Below, piece by piece: positions 45,471 through 54,768 of a DNA stretch of 64,000 nucleotides. How positions within the stretch are numbered: position 1 is the first letter of the stretch; each line of letters begins with the position of its first letter. A program made the position numbers and the translations under genes. Source of the DNA: Porticoccaceae bacterium (lineage in GTDB: Bacteria; Pseudomonadota; Gammaproteobacteria; Pseudomonadales; Porticoccaceae); the NCBI GenBank assembly GCA_023228865.1, contig JALOAH010000004.1, positions 1-64,000 on the forward strand, read 5' to 3'. Under the pieces are notes generated by a model, which was not told the origin of the DNA, ran no database searches, and worked only from the letters and a program-made list of their open reading frames with translations.

Positions 45471-45800
45471 TTAATCTGAGGCTTTTTCACCTATCCAACT
45501 CGCCAAATCCCAGTTTTCATAGAGTGTCCAGATATAATTGTCGGTGGCTTCTTCACGAAGCCTGTGTATATCCGCTCTTTCGGCATTTTCCATCAGGGTG
45601 TTAAATACCTCCAGAGAGCCAAATTGCATCACAATGAAGTTACTTCTCTGCTGCCCATTAAGGGTTTTGATGGGCAATTTGCCCGCTGCAACAGGCCTCA
45701 TATCCCCGCCGCCAGCGACCTCAATAGCTCTTCTCAGGTATTCTTTGTAGACCTCTTCTTTGCCTTCCTTCAGGTCGTAGAGGTTCATTGCATAGATCAT
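45471..45800 (-). CDS. DUF1330-like dimeric alpha/beta-barrel protein
   Basis: A 109-residue cytoplasmic protein. The N-terminal strand IYAMNLYDLK, helix EEVYKEYLRRA and strand SNFIVMQFGSLEVFNTLM follow the ferredoxin-like pattern of small DUF1330/NIPSNAP-type proteins. The ATG has AAGGA 7 bases upstream, so it is probably expressed. It stands alone inside a repeat-rich island between two tRNA genes. The function of the family is unknown and the assignment is by pattern only. Confidence 0.6.
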   Translation of the reverse strand: MIYAMNLYDLKEGKEEVYKEYLRRAIEVAGGGDMRPVAAGKLPIKTLNGQQRSNFIVMQFGSLEVFNTLMENAERADIHRLREEATDNYIWTLYENWDLASWIGEKASD

Positions 45801-45901
45801 AAATAATCCTTTTTAGTGATTGCCGACCTTTTTAGCCGCAAGTGACAATTGTGATCAAGATCAATGGTCAGATCAATGAGCCCTACCCCAATAAGTGGCG
45901 C

Positions 45902-46046
45902 GCTGGATAGATGCTTGCGCCTTATGGCCGCGATCACCCTGCGGGGCTGCCTCTGCGTCGCGTTTTGTCGAACCGCGCTTCGAAGAACGAAACCGAACAG
46001 TCAGACCAAATTAAAAAGGCCCACCCGATGGGTGAGCCTTTTAGTC
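45902..46046. repeat. Tandem repeat copy 1, decayed tRNA-Lys 3' flank
   Basis: This copy runs from GCTGGATAGATGCTTGCGCC to the hairpin AAAAAGGCCCACCC...GGGTGAGCCTTTT. It matches copy 2 (46078-46251) almost base for base except for a 29-base insertion in copy 2. Its terminator-like hairpin (46012-46043) duplicates the one that serves tRNA-Lys. Confidence 0.8.
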
Positions 46047-46077
46047 TTGTGAATGCTGCCACTTCGACAGATCCCGT

Positions 46078-46251
46078 GCTGGATTGATACTTGCGCCTTG
46101 AGGCCGCAATCACCCCTGCGGGGCTGCGTCGCTGCGCTCCTTGCCCAAAACGCTGCCTCTGCGTCGCGTTTTGTCGAACAGCGCCTCGAAGAACGAAACA
46201 GAACAATCAGACCAAATTAAAAAGGCCCACCCGATGGGTGAGCCTTTTTAA
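46078..46251. repeat. Tandem repeat copy 2, next to tRNA-Lys
   Basis: Second copy of the unit. It begins with GCTGGATT, the same bases as the T-arm of tRNA-Lys (46265), and ends at the tRNA-Lys terminator. Relative to copy 1 it holds an extra 29 bases flanked by GCTGC. Unit spacing is about 176 and 187 bases. Confidence 0.8.
46217..46250 (-). terminator. Terminator of tRNA-Lys
   Basis: On the minus strand the stem AAAAAGGC and CACCC pairs with GGGTG and GCCTTTTT, with one mismatch and a T-run, a few bases after the tRNA 3' end. Confidence 0.85.
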
Positions 46252-46253
46252 TT

Positions 46254-46329
46254 TGGTGGGTCGTGCTGGATTCGAACCAGCGACCAATTGGTTAAAAGCC
46301 AACTGCTCTACCAACTGAGCTAACGACCC
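46254..46329 (-). tRNA. tRNA-Lys (TTT)
   Basis: A 76-base cloverleaf with encoded CCA. The acceptor GGGTCGT pairs with ACGACCC. D-arm AGCTCAGTTGGTAGAGC, anticodon loop CTTTTAA with TTT, T-arm GGTTCGAATCC. Next to queC as in Pseudomonas. Confidence 0.98.
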
Positions 46330-46341
46330 GAAGAGGCGCAC

Positions 46342-46369
46342 ATCTTACTGATTATTTTTTTTTCGTCAA
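46342..46369 (-). promoter_or_regulatory. Promoter of tRNA-Lys
   Basis: TTGACG (46364-46369), 16-base A-rich spacer, TAAGAT (46342-46347), then GTGCGCC. Both hexamers are identical to those of the tRNA-Asn promoter in this window. Confidence 0.7.
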
Positions 46370-46382
46370 CACTGAAATGGCA

Positions 46383-47063
46383 TTATTTGTAATATTTTGT
46401 GGGGTCTGCAACCCCCGCCTCGGTAAATCCTTGCTTGCGCAAACGGCAACTATCGCAGCGTCCACAGCCCTCCCCCAGCCTGTTTGCCTGGTAGCAGGAC
46501 ACGGTGAGGCCATAGTCGACACCCAGAGCAACCCCTTGTTTGATAATCTCCGCCTTGGTCATTTTAACCAGGGGTGCGTGCAGAGTTAAGCGATCTCCTT
46601 CAACCCCTACTTTGGTGGCCAGGTTCGCCATAACCTCAAAAGCTTTTATAAATTCCGGCCTGCAATCGGGGTAGCCAGAATAGTCCACGGCATTGACGCC
46701 AATAAAAATATCAAACGCCCCCAAGACTTCAGCCCAGCCCAGGGCTATCGAGAGAAAAACCGTATTGCGTGCGGGAACATAGGTAACCGGAATGCCGGGG
46801 GTTTCCTTTTCAGGGACAGCGATGGCGTCATCGGTCAATGCCGATCCACCGATGGCGCGCAAGTCGATTACCAGGGTTTTGTGCTCTTTCGCGCCCAGGG
46901 CTTCACTGACACGATCTGAGGCGACAAGCTCGGAGCGATGGCGCTGACCGTAATCAAAACTGAGGGTGTAGCAGTCGAAACCTGCGTTTCGAGCAATTGC
47001 CAGCACGGTGGCGGAATCGAGGCCGCCGGAAACCAACACGACGGCTTTTTTGTTTTGCTTCAT
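46383..47063 (-). CDS. queC: 7-cyano-7-deazaguanine synthase
   Basis: A 226-residue ATP-dependent enzyme that turns 7-carboxy-7-deazaguanine into preQ0 on the queuosine pathway. The PP-loop SGGLDS is at 12-17. A structural zinc site is formed by Cys190, Cys200, Cys203 and Cys206. It lies 6 bases after queE, so the two form one transcript. Confidence 0.97.
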   Translation of the reverse strand: MKQNKKAVVLVSGGLDSATVLAIARNAGFDCYTLSFDYGQRHRSELVASDRVSEALGAKEHKTLVIDLRAIGGSALTDDAIAVPEKETPGIPVTYVPARNTVFLSIALGWAEVLGAFDIFIGVNAVDYSGYPDCRPEFIKAFEVMANLATKVGVEGDRLTLHAPLVKMTKAEIIKQGVALGVDYGLTVSCYQANRLGEGCGRCDSCRLRKQGFTEAGVADPTKYYK

Positions 47064-47069
47064 AATGGG

Positions 47070-47732
47070 TTAACGGCCTGGTTCATCATTCCAGAGAATT
47101 TTGTGGAGCTGCAATTGCAGGCGCACCGCAAGCCGGTCAGCCACAATCCAGTCGGCAAGATCCGTGGCCGACAAGGTGGAAAAAACCGGTGAAAACAATA
47201 AATTTTGCACTTTGTCGGCGAGTGCGTATTCGTCCACTTTCATGCGCGCCCATTCATAATCCTGGCGATCGCCGATGACAAATTTCACTTCATCACAGGC
47301 TTTTAAAAGTGGCAGGTTGGCGTAAAGGTTGCGGGTAACCTCGCCAGAAGATGGTGTTTTAAGGTCGAGAATAATACTGACGCGACTGTCGACCTCAGCG
47401 ATGGATAAAGCGCCGCTGGTCTCCAGGGAAACAGCGTAGCCCTCATCGCACAATTTTTCCAAAAGGGTATGACAGCTCTTTTGTGCCAACGGCTCTCCTC
47501 CCGTCACTGTAACCCAGGGAGCATTGAGTTTTTTGACTTCGGCTATAACGTCATCGATGGCCATACGCTGGCCACCATAAAAGGCGTATTCCGTGTCGCA
47601 GTAGACACAGCGCAGGGGACAGCCGGTGAGGCGGACAAAAACCGTGGGAAGCCCCACGGTGCTGGTTTCGCCCTGCAGGGAGTAAAAAATCTCCGTTATT
47701 TTGACAGTTTCAGCAGACATGGCAACCAGCAC
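47070..47732 (-). CDS. queE: 7-carboxy-7-deazaguanine synthase (radical SAM)
   Basis: A 220-residue radical-SAM enzyme making CDG from carboxytetrahydropterin for queuosine. The cluster cysteines are Cys38, Cys42 and Cys45 (CPLRCVYC), preceded by SLQGET, a QueE hallmark. Start uncertain: GTG 47732 has AAGGGG 6 bases upstream, while ATG 47720 (MSAETVKI) begins nearer the conserved domain. Directly upstream of queC. Confidence 0.95.
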   Translation of the reverse strand: MLVAMSAETVKITEIFYSLQGETSTVGLPTVFVRLTGCPLRCVYCDTEYAFYGGQRMAIDDVIAEVKKLNAPWVTVTGGEPLAQKSCHTLLEKLCDEGYAVSLETSGALSIAEVDSRVSIILDLKTPSSGEVTRNLYANLPLLKACDEVKFVIGDRQDYEWARMKVDEYALADKVQNLLFSPVFSTLSATDLADWIVADRLAVRLQLQLHKILWNDEPGR

Positions 47733-47768
47733 CCTTATCCCCTTTCAGCCCGGCAAGGGCGAAAAAAG

Positions 47769-48587
47769 TCAGAAATTTTCGCTCAAATAGGCTTTCGCGA
47801 GGGAGGCTGCGCTGCTGTTGCCTGCGGCAACTTTGGTCAACAATTGCTTGGCGCGGTCATTTTGACCCTGTAAATGGTAAACCTTGGCCAGCTTGAACAT
47901 GGCATCTGGCGCTTTTCTGTGGGCGGGAAAACTTACCGTAACGGCGCCAAAGGCTTTTTCAGCCTCGGGAAGGTTGTTTTGCAACAGATAGATTTCCCCC
48001 AACCAATAATAGGAATTGGCGGTGTACTTGCCATTGGGATACTTTGCCACCAATGTTTTGAATCCGGCCACCGCTTCGTCGATTTTGCGAGCCTTGAGCA
48101 AATTGTAGGTCTGGGTATAGGCTTCGTATTCACCGGCATCATCATTGACAGGTTCGTCGGCGGTAGCGAATTCCTGTGCCGGTTCTGGAGCCTCGGGAGA
48201 CGTCGCAGCCATGGGTATCTCCTTCGAAGGCGAAGAAGACGCTGATGGGGCGGCGGCGCCACCGAGACGGCGATCCAGGTCTTGATAGTCGTCGAGTTGC
48301 CGCTGGCGCAACTCGCGAAGGTCGTGAGCCTGTTCTTCCACCATCCCTCTCAGAGTGCGAACCTCTTCACGCAAAGACTGCACTTCATAATGAAGATCAA
48401 CGACAGCCTGATTAGCCCCACCTGGGGACGGCTTGGGCTGTGCCTGCTGGGTCGGTGGTGTCGATTGTTGGGGATATGAAGAAAAATCAGGACCGATCTC
48501 TTCCACTGGGGCGCCAGCGGCGCAAGCCAGTGCAGAAGCCAAAACAAGAGAAAATCCAGCAAGGCCATGTCCGACCACTTTTTTCAT
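47769..48587 (-). CDS. cpoB: CpoB (YbgF) cell division coordinator
   Basis: A 272-residue periplasmic protein that links PBP1B activity to Tol during septation. Signal peptide to about residue 24 (ALACAAG). A coiled coil (about 65-105, LHYEVQSLREEVRTLRGMVEE and after) mediates trimerisation. A Ser/Pro-rich linker leads to C-terminal TPR repeats (about 150-272, with YWLGEIYLLQNNLPEAEKAF). SD GGAGG. Last gene of the tol-pal cluster. Confidence 0.95.
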   Translation of the reverse strand: MKKVVGHGLAGFSLVLASALACAAGAPVEEIGPDFSSYPQQSTPPTQQAQPKPSPGGANQAVVDLHYEVQSLREEVRTLRGMVEEQAHDLRELRQRQLDDYQDLDRRLGGAAAPSASSSPSKEIPMAATSPEAPEPAQEFATADEPVNDDAGEYEAYTQTYNLLKARKIDEAVAGFKTLVAKYPNGKYTANSYYWLGEIYLLQNNLPEAEKAFGAVTVSFPAHRKAPDAMFKLAKVYHLQGQNDRAKQLLTKVAAGNSSAASLAKAYLSENF

Positions 48588-48655
48588 CGCTATTCCTCCA
48601 TCAAAGAAAAGCCAGGCAGGGCAAACCGTGCCTGGCTCAGATGCTTCGAGTTAAA

Positions 48656-49165
48656 TTACCTTTTGGTCATTTCGACGCGACGGTTCATAGACCAGGATGA
48701 TTCGTCACTGCCAAGAGCTGCAGGGCGCTCTTCACCGTAGCTGATGGCTTCGAGGTATTCACCATTGACACCTTGCAGCACCAGATATTCTTTTACCGCA
48801 TTGGCGCGGCGCTCGCCGAGAGCCATGTTGTATTCACGGGTACCACGCTCATCACCATGACCTTCCAGGCGAACATAGAGGGGGTTTGATTTCAGGCGCT
48901 GGGCGTGCATGTTGAGGGCGGCGCGGGCTTCAGACTTCAGGGTTGATGAATCGAAGTCAAAATAGAACACCGTGGCGAGACCGCCAGCGGAAAGATCGTC
49001 GCCATAGGCGGAACCATCACCCGCAGTACCTGTGGCAACACCACCGGCACTGCCATCGGCGCCTGCACCCATGCTGCCATCCTCCGTGGAGGTGCTGGAA
49101 CAGGCCGCCAGAAAGGTTGACAACAACGCGATTAAAAAGCCAGTTTTGATTGTTTGAAAGCTCAT
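48656..49165 (-). CDS. pal: Peptidoglycan-associated lipoprotein Pal
   Basis: A 169-residue outer-membrane lipoprotein with lipobox LAAC (lipidated Cys22). A Gly/Ala-rich linker is followed by an OmpA-like peptidoglycan-binding domain (FDFDSSTL, GHGDERGTREYNMALGERRA). It partners TolB and helps pull the outer membrane inward at division. Between tolB and cpoB. Confidence 0.98.
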   Translation of the reverse strand: MSFQTIKTGFLIALLSTFLAACSSTSTEDGSMGAGADGSAGGVATGTAGDGSAYGDDLSAGGLATVFYFDFDSSTLKSEARAALNMHAQRLKSNPLYVRLEGHGDERGTREYNMALGERRANAVKEYLVLQGVNGEYLEAISYGEERPAALGSDESSWSMNRRVEMTKR

Positions 49166-49208
49166 TTTTTTCTCCTTTGATGGGCCAAGGCCCTGATATT
49201 AACCAGTT

Positions 49209-50504
49209 CTATAAAAACGGTGACCAAGCAGGTTCTCTAACATCCCCTTCTCTCGCCGGCAAAAAGAATTTTACACCAGCATCGATGGAAACGGCAGCCA
49301 GAAGCCCCTTTCCGCTCCGTTTGGTGGCATAGAGCAACATTGCCCCATTGGGCGCCACCGTAGGCGACTCATCCAGGAAGGTTCCTGAGAGAATGCGGAA
49401 GTCTTTGGTGATCAAATCCTGGGAAGCAATGTGGAACTGGCCATTGTCGCGGTGCACCATCACCAGCGTTCTACCGTCTGGCGCCAGTCTCGGCCTTGCA
49501 TTGTAATTGCCGCGGAATGTTAATCTTTCCGTGGCACCGCTGGCAAGATTCATTTTATATATTTGCGGGCTTCCACCGCGATCCGAGGTAAAAATAATCG
49601 AGTTACCATCGGGTGTCCAGTTTGGCTCGGTGTCGATAGAAAAATGATTGGTCAAGCGCGTGAACGCACCAGTGACAAAATCGTGGATATAAATTTCCGG
49701 GTTACCGTCTTTCGATAACACCATCGCCAATTTGCGACCATCGGGAGACCAGGCGGGTGCTCCATTCAAGCCCTTGAAGTTGGTAATCTGACGGCGGCTG
49801 GCGTCGGCGAGCTTTTGGCGAAAGATCGCCGGGCGCCCAGTTTCAAAGGAAACATAGACAAGCTCCTTGCCATCGGGAGACCAGCCGGGCGACATCAATG
49901 GCTCTGTGGACTCCAGCATCAGGCGCTCCCGGGCGCCATCCGCATCCGACACCATAAGCCTGTAGACCTGGCGGCCATCGCCACCGCGGGCGGCAATAAC
50001 ATAGGCGAGACGGGTGGAAAATGCGCCGCGAATGCCGGTGAGGGCTTCATAGACCTTGTCGCTGATGTAGTGGGCAATATCCCTGATACTGTCGTCTCGT
50101 CCGTGAACCATTTGCGACAGCACAACTTTCTCACCGAGAACTTCGGCAAGACCAAAGGTGACGCGAATGCGGCCATCCGGGAGTCGTTCGCTATTGCCAA
50201 ACACCAGATACTGGGCGCCGAGGACACGCCAGTCCCTGTAATAAATTTCACTTTGATCGCCGGGAAACGACAGCATATTGGTTCTGGGGATGGTGCTAAA
50301 GAGACCACTGCGCTGCAAGTCTGCAGAAACAATGTCGCTGATATCCTCGGGTAAAACACCACTTTTTTCGGCAATTGGCGCCACGGCAATCACCATCGGG
50401 TTGTCGACCCCGCTGGTGATTTCAATGGTCAGCTCTGCCTGCACGTTGACAGCCAACGCCAGCAACAGGGCAAAAATTCCGTAGAGAAGCTTCTCTTTCA
50501 ACAT
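49209..50504 (-). CDS. tolB: Tol-Pal system protein TolB
   Basis: A 431-residue periplasmic beta-propeller. Signal peptide to about residue 23 (VNVQA), an N-terminal alpha/beta domain (about 25-155), then five WD40-like blades marked by [43 protein letters not shown] and related repeats. It binds Pal and passes TolA signals. It starts 9 bases after tolA. Confidence 0.98.
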   Translation of the reverse strand: MLKEKLLYGIFALLLALAVNVQAELTIEITSGVDNPMVIAVAPIAEKSGVLPEDISDIVSADLQRSGLFSTIPRTNMLSFPGDQSEIYYRDWRVLGAQYLVFGNSERLPDGRIRVTFGLAEVLGEKVVLSQMVHGRDDSIRDIAHYISDKVYEALTGIRGAFSTRLAYVIAARGGDGRQVYRLMVSDADGARERLMLESTEPLMSPGWSPDGKELVYVSFETGRPAIFRQKLADASRRQITNFKGLNGAPAWSPDGRKLAMVLSKDGNPEIYIHDFVTGAFTRLTNHFSIDTEPNWTPDGNSIIFTSDRGGSPQIYKMNLASGATERLTFRGNYNARPRLAPDGRTLVMVHRDNGQFHIASQDLITKDFRILSGTFLDESPTVAPNGAMLLYATKRSGKGLLAAVSIDAGVKFFLPAREGDVREPAWSPFL

Positions 50505-50513
50505 AACGCCTTT

Positions 50514-51461
50514 TTACATCCTTAAATCTTGAGGGTCAAAAACAATTCTGATTTTGCGAAAATCGCGCTGATAGATTCCGGGGTCAACTTCTCTGAGGCG
50601 ACTGAACTGACCCACTTTTTTCACCGCCTGCTCTGCAGAGAGGTCAAATGCGGCATTGCCGCTGGACTTAATGGTGCGCACACCGGTGACCCTGCCGGCA
50701 GCACCAAGGAAAATTTCCAGCTCGACAACCATGCCGAGACGTGCGCTGGGGGGACGGCTCCAGCTTGACGCGATCAGGCTGGCCATGTAGTCAACATAGG
50801 TGCCAACCTGAGCCTCTGCCTCTGCATCTTCCAGCATCTCATCCTCAAGTGCCAGTGCTTTTGCCAATTCCTGCTGGCGGCGCAACTCTTCCTGGCGCTT
50901 TTTTTCTGCCTCGGCCTTGGCCTGCTCGGCTTTTTTCTGCTCTTCCTGGCGTTTTTTCTCCGCTTCAGCCTTGGCCTGTTCGGCTTTTTTCTGTTCTTCC
51001 TGGCGCTTTTTCTCCGCTTCGGCTTTGGCTTGCTGTTCCTTTTTAATGGCTTCCTGTTTTAGGACTTCCTGGCGTTTTTTTTCCGCCGCTGCCTTCGCCT
51101 GCTGCTCTTTTTTGAGCTGCTCTTGCTTGAGTTGTTCCTGCTTTTTTTGCTCTTCGGCTTTTTTGATTGCCGCCTCATCCACCTTGGGTTCAGGTTTTGG
51201 CTGAGGCTTGGGTTCTGGCTTCGGTTGCGGCTTCGGCTGTTGTTGTGGCTTTGCCGTCTGAGCAACAGCAGGCTTCATTTGCAACAATTTGGCTTCGATA
51301 TAGCGCGGCTTTACAGTTTCTTTCTTTTTTTCAGCGGGCACCCAGCCAACAATGATGATCGCCAGCAACAGGGCGTGGAGAAGTCCACTGACCAACACCC
51401 CCGTGGATGCGCCAGTTCTCGAAAAAAACGCCGGTGGTCTGAGGACGTTACTGCTTGACAT
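50514..51461 (-). CDS. tolA: TolA, trans-periplasmic Tol protein
   Basis: About 315 residues. One membrane helix near the N-terminus (GVLVSGLLHALLLAIIIVG), a Lys/Pro/Gln-rich stretch, then a long Lys/Ala/Glu-rich helix with three near-identical QAKAEAEKKRQEEQKK-type repeats (50900-51060 in DNA). A C-terminal domain (about 225-315) follows that contacts TolB and Pal. The repeats are also visible as near-identical DNA and could vary in number between strains. ATG 51461 was chosen; it overlaps tolR by 14 bases. The longer frame adds nine unlikely residues. Confidence 0.94.
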   Translation of the reverse strand: MSSSNVLRPPAFFSRTGASTGVLVSGLLHALLLAIIIVGWVPAEKKKETVKPRYIEAKLLQMKPAVAQTAKPQQQPKPQPKPEPKPQPKPEPKVDEAAIKKAEEQKKQEQLKQEQLKKEQQAKAAAEKKRQEVLKQEAIKKEQQAKAEAEKKRQEEQKKAEQAKAEAEKKRQEEQKKAEQAKAEAEKKRQEELRRQQELAKALALEDEMLEDAEAEAQVGTYVDYMASLIASSWSRPPSARLGMVVELEIFLGAAGRVTGVRTIKSSGNAAFDLSAEQAVKKVGQFSRLREVDPGIYQRDFRKIRIVFDPQDLRM

Positions 51462-51885
51462 CTGCAGGCTCTGTGACCAGACCAACATTGGGGGCGCCGG
51501 CCGATTGTAGTACTGTCATCAACTCGACAACTGTGCCGTAGCTCACATTTTTGTCCCCCCACACCAGCACGGGGGTTTCGGGTTTTTGCGCGAGAACCTT
51601 GGAAACCTTGTCCTGAATATTGGCGAGGATTTCCTCCTCATTCTTGCCGTTGCCCAAATCTATGTAATAGGTGCCGTCGGCCTTAACCGACACGATAAGA
51701 GGCTCTTTCTCTTTTTCATCGAGAGGATTCGACGGGGCGTTGGGCAAATCCACTTTGACACCCTGCATCAGCAGCGGCGCCGTAATCATAAAGACGATAA
51801 GTAATACCAGCATGACATCGATGTAGGGAACCACATTGATGTCTGCCACCAGCTTGCGCTTATTTCTGCCGTTTGAAATAGCCAT
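51448..51885 (-). CDS. tolR: TolR, proton-channel subunit
   Basis: A 145-residue ExbD-family protein. One N-terminal membrane helix with the key aspartate in VVPYIDVMLVLLIVFM, and a periplasmic domain. With TolQ it converts proton flow into movement of TolA. It starts 8 bases after tolQ. Confidence 0.97.
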   Translation of the reverse strand: MAISNGRNKRKLVADINVVPYIDVMLVLLIVFMITAPLLMQGVKVDLPNAPSNPLDEKEKEPLIVSVKADGTYYIDLGNGKNEEEILANIQDKVSKVLAQKPETPVLVWGDKNVSYGTVVELMTVLQSAGAPNVGLVTEPADVKQ

Positions 51886-51893
51886 GGCTGCCC

Positions 51894-52583
51894 TTAGTTT
51901 TCTGAGTGGACGCGACGGTGCAGAATGCTGGAAAACTCCTCGGCAAAGGTTTCGTAATTGCTGTAGAGGCGATCAGCCTGGGCAGAGTAACGGTTGTAGG
52001 CGAGCACGGCGGGAATAGCCGCAAACAACCCCATTGCCGTGGCAATCAGGGCTTCGGCAATTCCCGGCGCCACTGTCGCTAGGGTCGCCTGCTGCACATT
52101 GGCGAGACCGCGAAAGGATTGCATGATGCCCCAGACGGTGCCGAACAAGCCGATGTAGGGACTGACGGAAGCCACGCTGGCGAGAAACGGCAGGCTGACA
52201 TTGAGTTTTTCCTCTTCCCGCGACAGAGCCACCCTCATGGCACGCTCGGTGCCTTCCATCACCATATCGGGGTCGCTGCCCCGCTGTTGCAACAGGCGGT
52301 TAAATTCGCGGAAGCCACTGCGAAATACGCTTTCGAGGCCGTCGATACGAATATTGTCGTGAAGCTTGGCGTTGATTTCACCAAAAAGCTGATTGAGATC
52401 CACGCCGGACCAGAACGTATCTTCAAATTCGTGAAAGTTCCTGTCAGCGCTGCGCAAATAAACGCCGCGCTGGATAATCATTGCCCAGGAGATCACCGAT
52501 GCAGCAAAAAGCAGGAGCATCACAAACTGTACGGGCAGTGATGCTCCGGTAATCAATACCCAGATTGAAAGATTTTCCGTCAC
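51894..52583 (-). CDS. tolQ: TolQ, proton-channel subunit
   Basis: A 229-residue ExbB-family protein with three membrane helices (about 15-38, 135-160 and 168-195); the last two carry ASVSPYIGLFGTVWGIM and GIAEALIATAMGLFAAIPAV. GTG start with AGGAG 6 bases upstream. Heads tolRAB-pal, about 65 bases after ybgC. Confidence 0.97.
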   Translation of the reverse strand: MTENLSIWVLITGASLPVQFVMLLLFAASVISWAMIIQRGVYLRSADRNFHEFEDTFWSGVDLNQLFGEINAKLHDNIRIDGLESVFRSGFREFNRLLQQRGSDPDMVMEGTERAMRVALSREEEKLNVSLPFLASVASVSPYIGLFGTVWGIMQSFRGLANVQQATLATVAPGIAEALIATAMGLFAAIPAVLAYNRYSAQADRLYSNYETFAEEFSSILHRRVHSEN

Positions 52584-52647
52584 GTAATTCTCCTGTAGCT
52601 TCGTTGCAACTGAGCTCTGTTAATTTTTGAGTAAATGGTTTCTGTGA

Positions 52648-53049
52648 TTAGCCGATGGCCGCATTGCGAACATCCTGAGGGATAGCCGCTGGTTTGAGCG
52701 TATCCCGGGTCACGCAGGCCACTTTGACTTCGGCCGCACATAATAATTCATTCCCGCAGCTAACGATCTGCTCCATGATAAAAAAAGTTCGCCCGCCGTT
52801 AATGATCCTGGCACTGACATTAAGAGCGTCATCGAGGCGGGCGGGCTTGCGGTAGTCGATATGCAGGGAGTGCACCACAAACATGAGGTTGTCGCGAAAT
52901 AGTGCCGGTTTTTCAAAGCCCAGGGATCGAAACCACTCGGTTCTGGCGCGCTCCATGAATTTCAGATAGTTGACGTAATAAACAATACCTCCGGCATCCG
53001 TATCCTCGACATAGACCCGCACTGGCAACGAAAATGGTTTAGCGTCCAC
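52648..53049 (-). CDS. ybgC: YbgC acyl-CoA thioesterase
   Basis: A 133-residue hot-dog-fold thioesterase. The signature [24 protein letters not shown] is split here as [12 protein letters not shown] and [11 protein letters not shown], with the catalytic Asp in DTDAGG. GTG start with GGAG 8 bases upstream; it overlaps the ruvB stop. First of the tol cluster, as in E. coli. Confidence 0.96.
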   Translation of the reverse strand: MDAKPFSLPVRVYVEDTDAGGIVYYVNYLKFMERARTEWFRSLGFEKPALFRDNLMFVVHSLHIDYRKPARLDDALNVSARIINGGRTFFIMEQIVSCGNELLCAAEVKVACVTRDTLKPAAIPQDVRNAAIG

Positions 53050-54112
53050 CTTTCAACTCCGCACCCAGATTGCCTTCACCATCGAGAAGAGCAATTTGTT
53101 GGGCAATTTTTGCCGGACTTTTAAGGCCAAAATGGCCATAGGCAAGCCCCGTCGCCATTCGTCCCCTGGAAGTGCGCATCATATAGCCCTGCTGAATCAA
53201 ATAGGGTTCAAGGACATCCTCGATGGTGCCGCGCTCTTCGCCAATGGCGGCGGCGAGGCTGTCGACGCCCACAGGGCCGCCATCGAATTTTTCGATAATA
53301 GCCAGCAACAGACGGCGATCCATTTGATCAAAACCGGTGTTGTCCACATTGAGCATCGTCAGCGCGCCGTCGGCGATAAGGGCGCTGATGCGGCCATCCC
53401 CTTTGACTTCGGCATAATCGCGCACCCGGCGCAACAAACGGTTGGCAATTCGCGGGGTGCCGCGGGCGCGGCGGGCAATTTCAAGGGCACCGCTGGTGTC
53501 GGCGTCGAGGCCGAGAATACGCGCCGAGCGGCTGACGATGGTGGCGAGTTCATCGACAGAATAAAATTCAAGGCGCTGAACAATACCAAAGCGATCCCGC
53601 AGCGGCGACGTCAACAAACCCGCCCTGGTGGTGGCGCCGACCAGGGTAAAAGGCGGCAAATCCAGTTTTATCGAGCGCGCCGCCGGCCCCTCACCAATCA
53701 TGATATCGAGCTGGTAATCCTCCATCGCCGGGTACAGCACCTCTTCAATCATGGGGCTGAGGCGGTGGATTTCGTCGATAAAAAGAACGTCGCCCTCCTC
53801 CAGGTTCGTCATCAGCGCGGCAAGATCTCCTGCTCTTTCCAGCACAGGACCGGACGTGGTTTTGAGGCTGGCGCCCATCTCATTGGCAATAATGTTGGCC
53901 AATGTAGTTTTGCCCAGCCCAGGAGGGCCAAACACCAGGGTGTGATCCAGGGGCTCATTGCGCTGCCGCGCCGCGCGAATAAAAATATCCATCTGCTCGC
54001 GAACAACCGCCTGACCGACATAATCACTGAGGCTCAATGGCCGAATAGCCCGGTCAAAACGCTCTTCGCTGGCGCTGGCGACGGGTGAAATTAGGCGATC
54101 GGATTCAATCAT
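53039..54112 (-). CDS. ruvB: Holliday junction helicase RuvB
   Basis: A 357-residue AAA+ motor for branch migration. Walker [12 protein letters not shown], Walker [18 protein letters not shown] sensor region and a C-terminal winged helix ([10 protein letters not shown]). The start is placed at ATG 54112 (MIESDRLI), which matches homologues; GTG 54124 adds four residues. Neither has a strong ribosome site. Confidence 0.97.
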   Translation of the reverse strand: MIESDRLISPVASASEERFDRAIRPLSLSDYVGQAVVREQMDIFIRAARQRNEPLDHTLVFGPPGLGKTTLANIIANEMGASLKTTSGPVLERAGDLAALMTNLEEGDVLFIDEIHRLSPMIEEVLYPAMEDYQLDIMIGEGPAARSIKLDLPPFTLVGATTRAGLLTSPLRDRFGIVQRLEFYSVDELATIVSRSARILGLDADTSGALEIARRARGTPRIANRLLRRVRDYAEVKGDGRISALIADGALTMLNVDNTGFDQMDRRLLLAIIEKFDGGPVGVDSLAAAIGEERGTIEDVLEPYLIQQGYMMRTSRGRMATGLAYGHFGLKSPAKIAQQIALLDGEGNLGAELKGGR

Positions 54113-54153
54113 AAGGGTACGCACCTGACGACATGTTTACGCCTCGACATTGA

Positions 54154-54768
54154 TTACTTGACGGCATTTTTGAGCGCGGCGCGAATAAGGGTTTCACTGC
54201 TCGCGCTGTCGTCGCCCAGGTCTTTTTCAACACGGCTGATCATGCGCGCGGCTTCCTGGGGCTTATAACCCAGCGCCACCAGAGCGCTTTCCGCCTCCTC
54301 TCGCGGCAGGGGAGCCCCACCGGCAGCAAACTGCGGGGATCCGTGAAAGCCTGTGGAGGACTCCCATTTGCCGAGGCGGTCTTTCATTTCCACCAAGAGT
54401 CTTTCGGCGGTTTTTGTGCCAACCCCCGGCAGCTTTGTCAGGCTGGCGACATCGCCGCCGCGCACACAGCGCACAAAGTCTGCGACCGACATGCCGGACA
54501 GTATGGCCAGCGCCATTTTCGGGCCAACACCACTGATTTTGATCAGACTGCGGAACAGGCCGCGCTCCTCCACAGAGGCAAAGCCAAACAATTGCTGTGC
54601 ATCTTCGCGAACGACAAAATGGGTATGGAGAACCACTTTTTCACCACTTGCGGGCAGGGCGAAAAACGTATTCATGGAGACATGGACTTCATAGCCAACC
54701 CCCTGAGCCTCAACCAGCAGCTCAGGAGCCTGCTTTTCAAGCAATATGCCGGTAATACGACCTATCAT
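54154..54768 (-). CDS. ruvA: Holliday junction protein RuvA
   Basis: A 204-residue junction-binding protein. OB-fold N-terminus (MIGRITGILLEK), helix-hairpin-helix motifs (LIKISGVGPKMALAIL, LTKLPGVGTKTAERLLVEM) and a C-terminal RuvB-binding domain. The ATG overlaps the ruvC stop (ATGA). Confidence 0.98.
   Translation of the reverse strand: MIGRITGILLEKQAPELLVEAQGVGYEVHVSMNTFFALPASGEKVVLHTHFVVREDAQQLFGFASVEERGLFRSLIKISGVGPKMALAILSGMSVADFVRCVRGGDVASLTKLPGVGTKTAERLLVEMKDRLGKWESSTGFHGSPQFAAGGAPLPREEAESALVALGYKPQEAARMISRVEKDLGDDSASSETLIRAALKNAVK

Noticed and set aside
50880..51070. Tandem DNA repeats as a separate repeat element
   Set aside because: They encode the Lys/Ala/Glu-rich helix of TolA and are explained by that protein's repetitive sequence.
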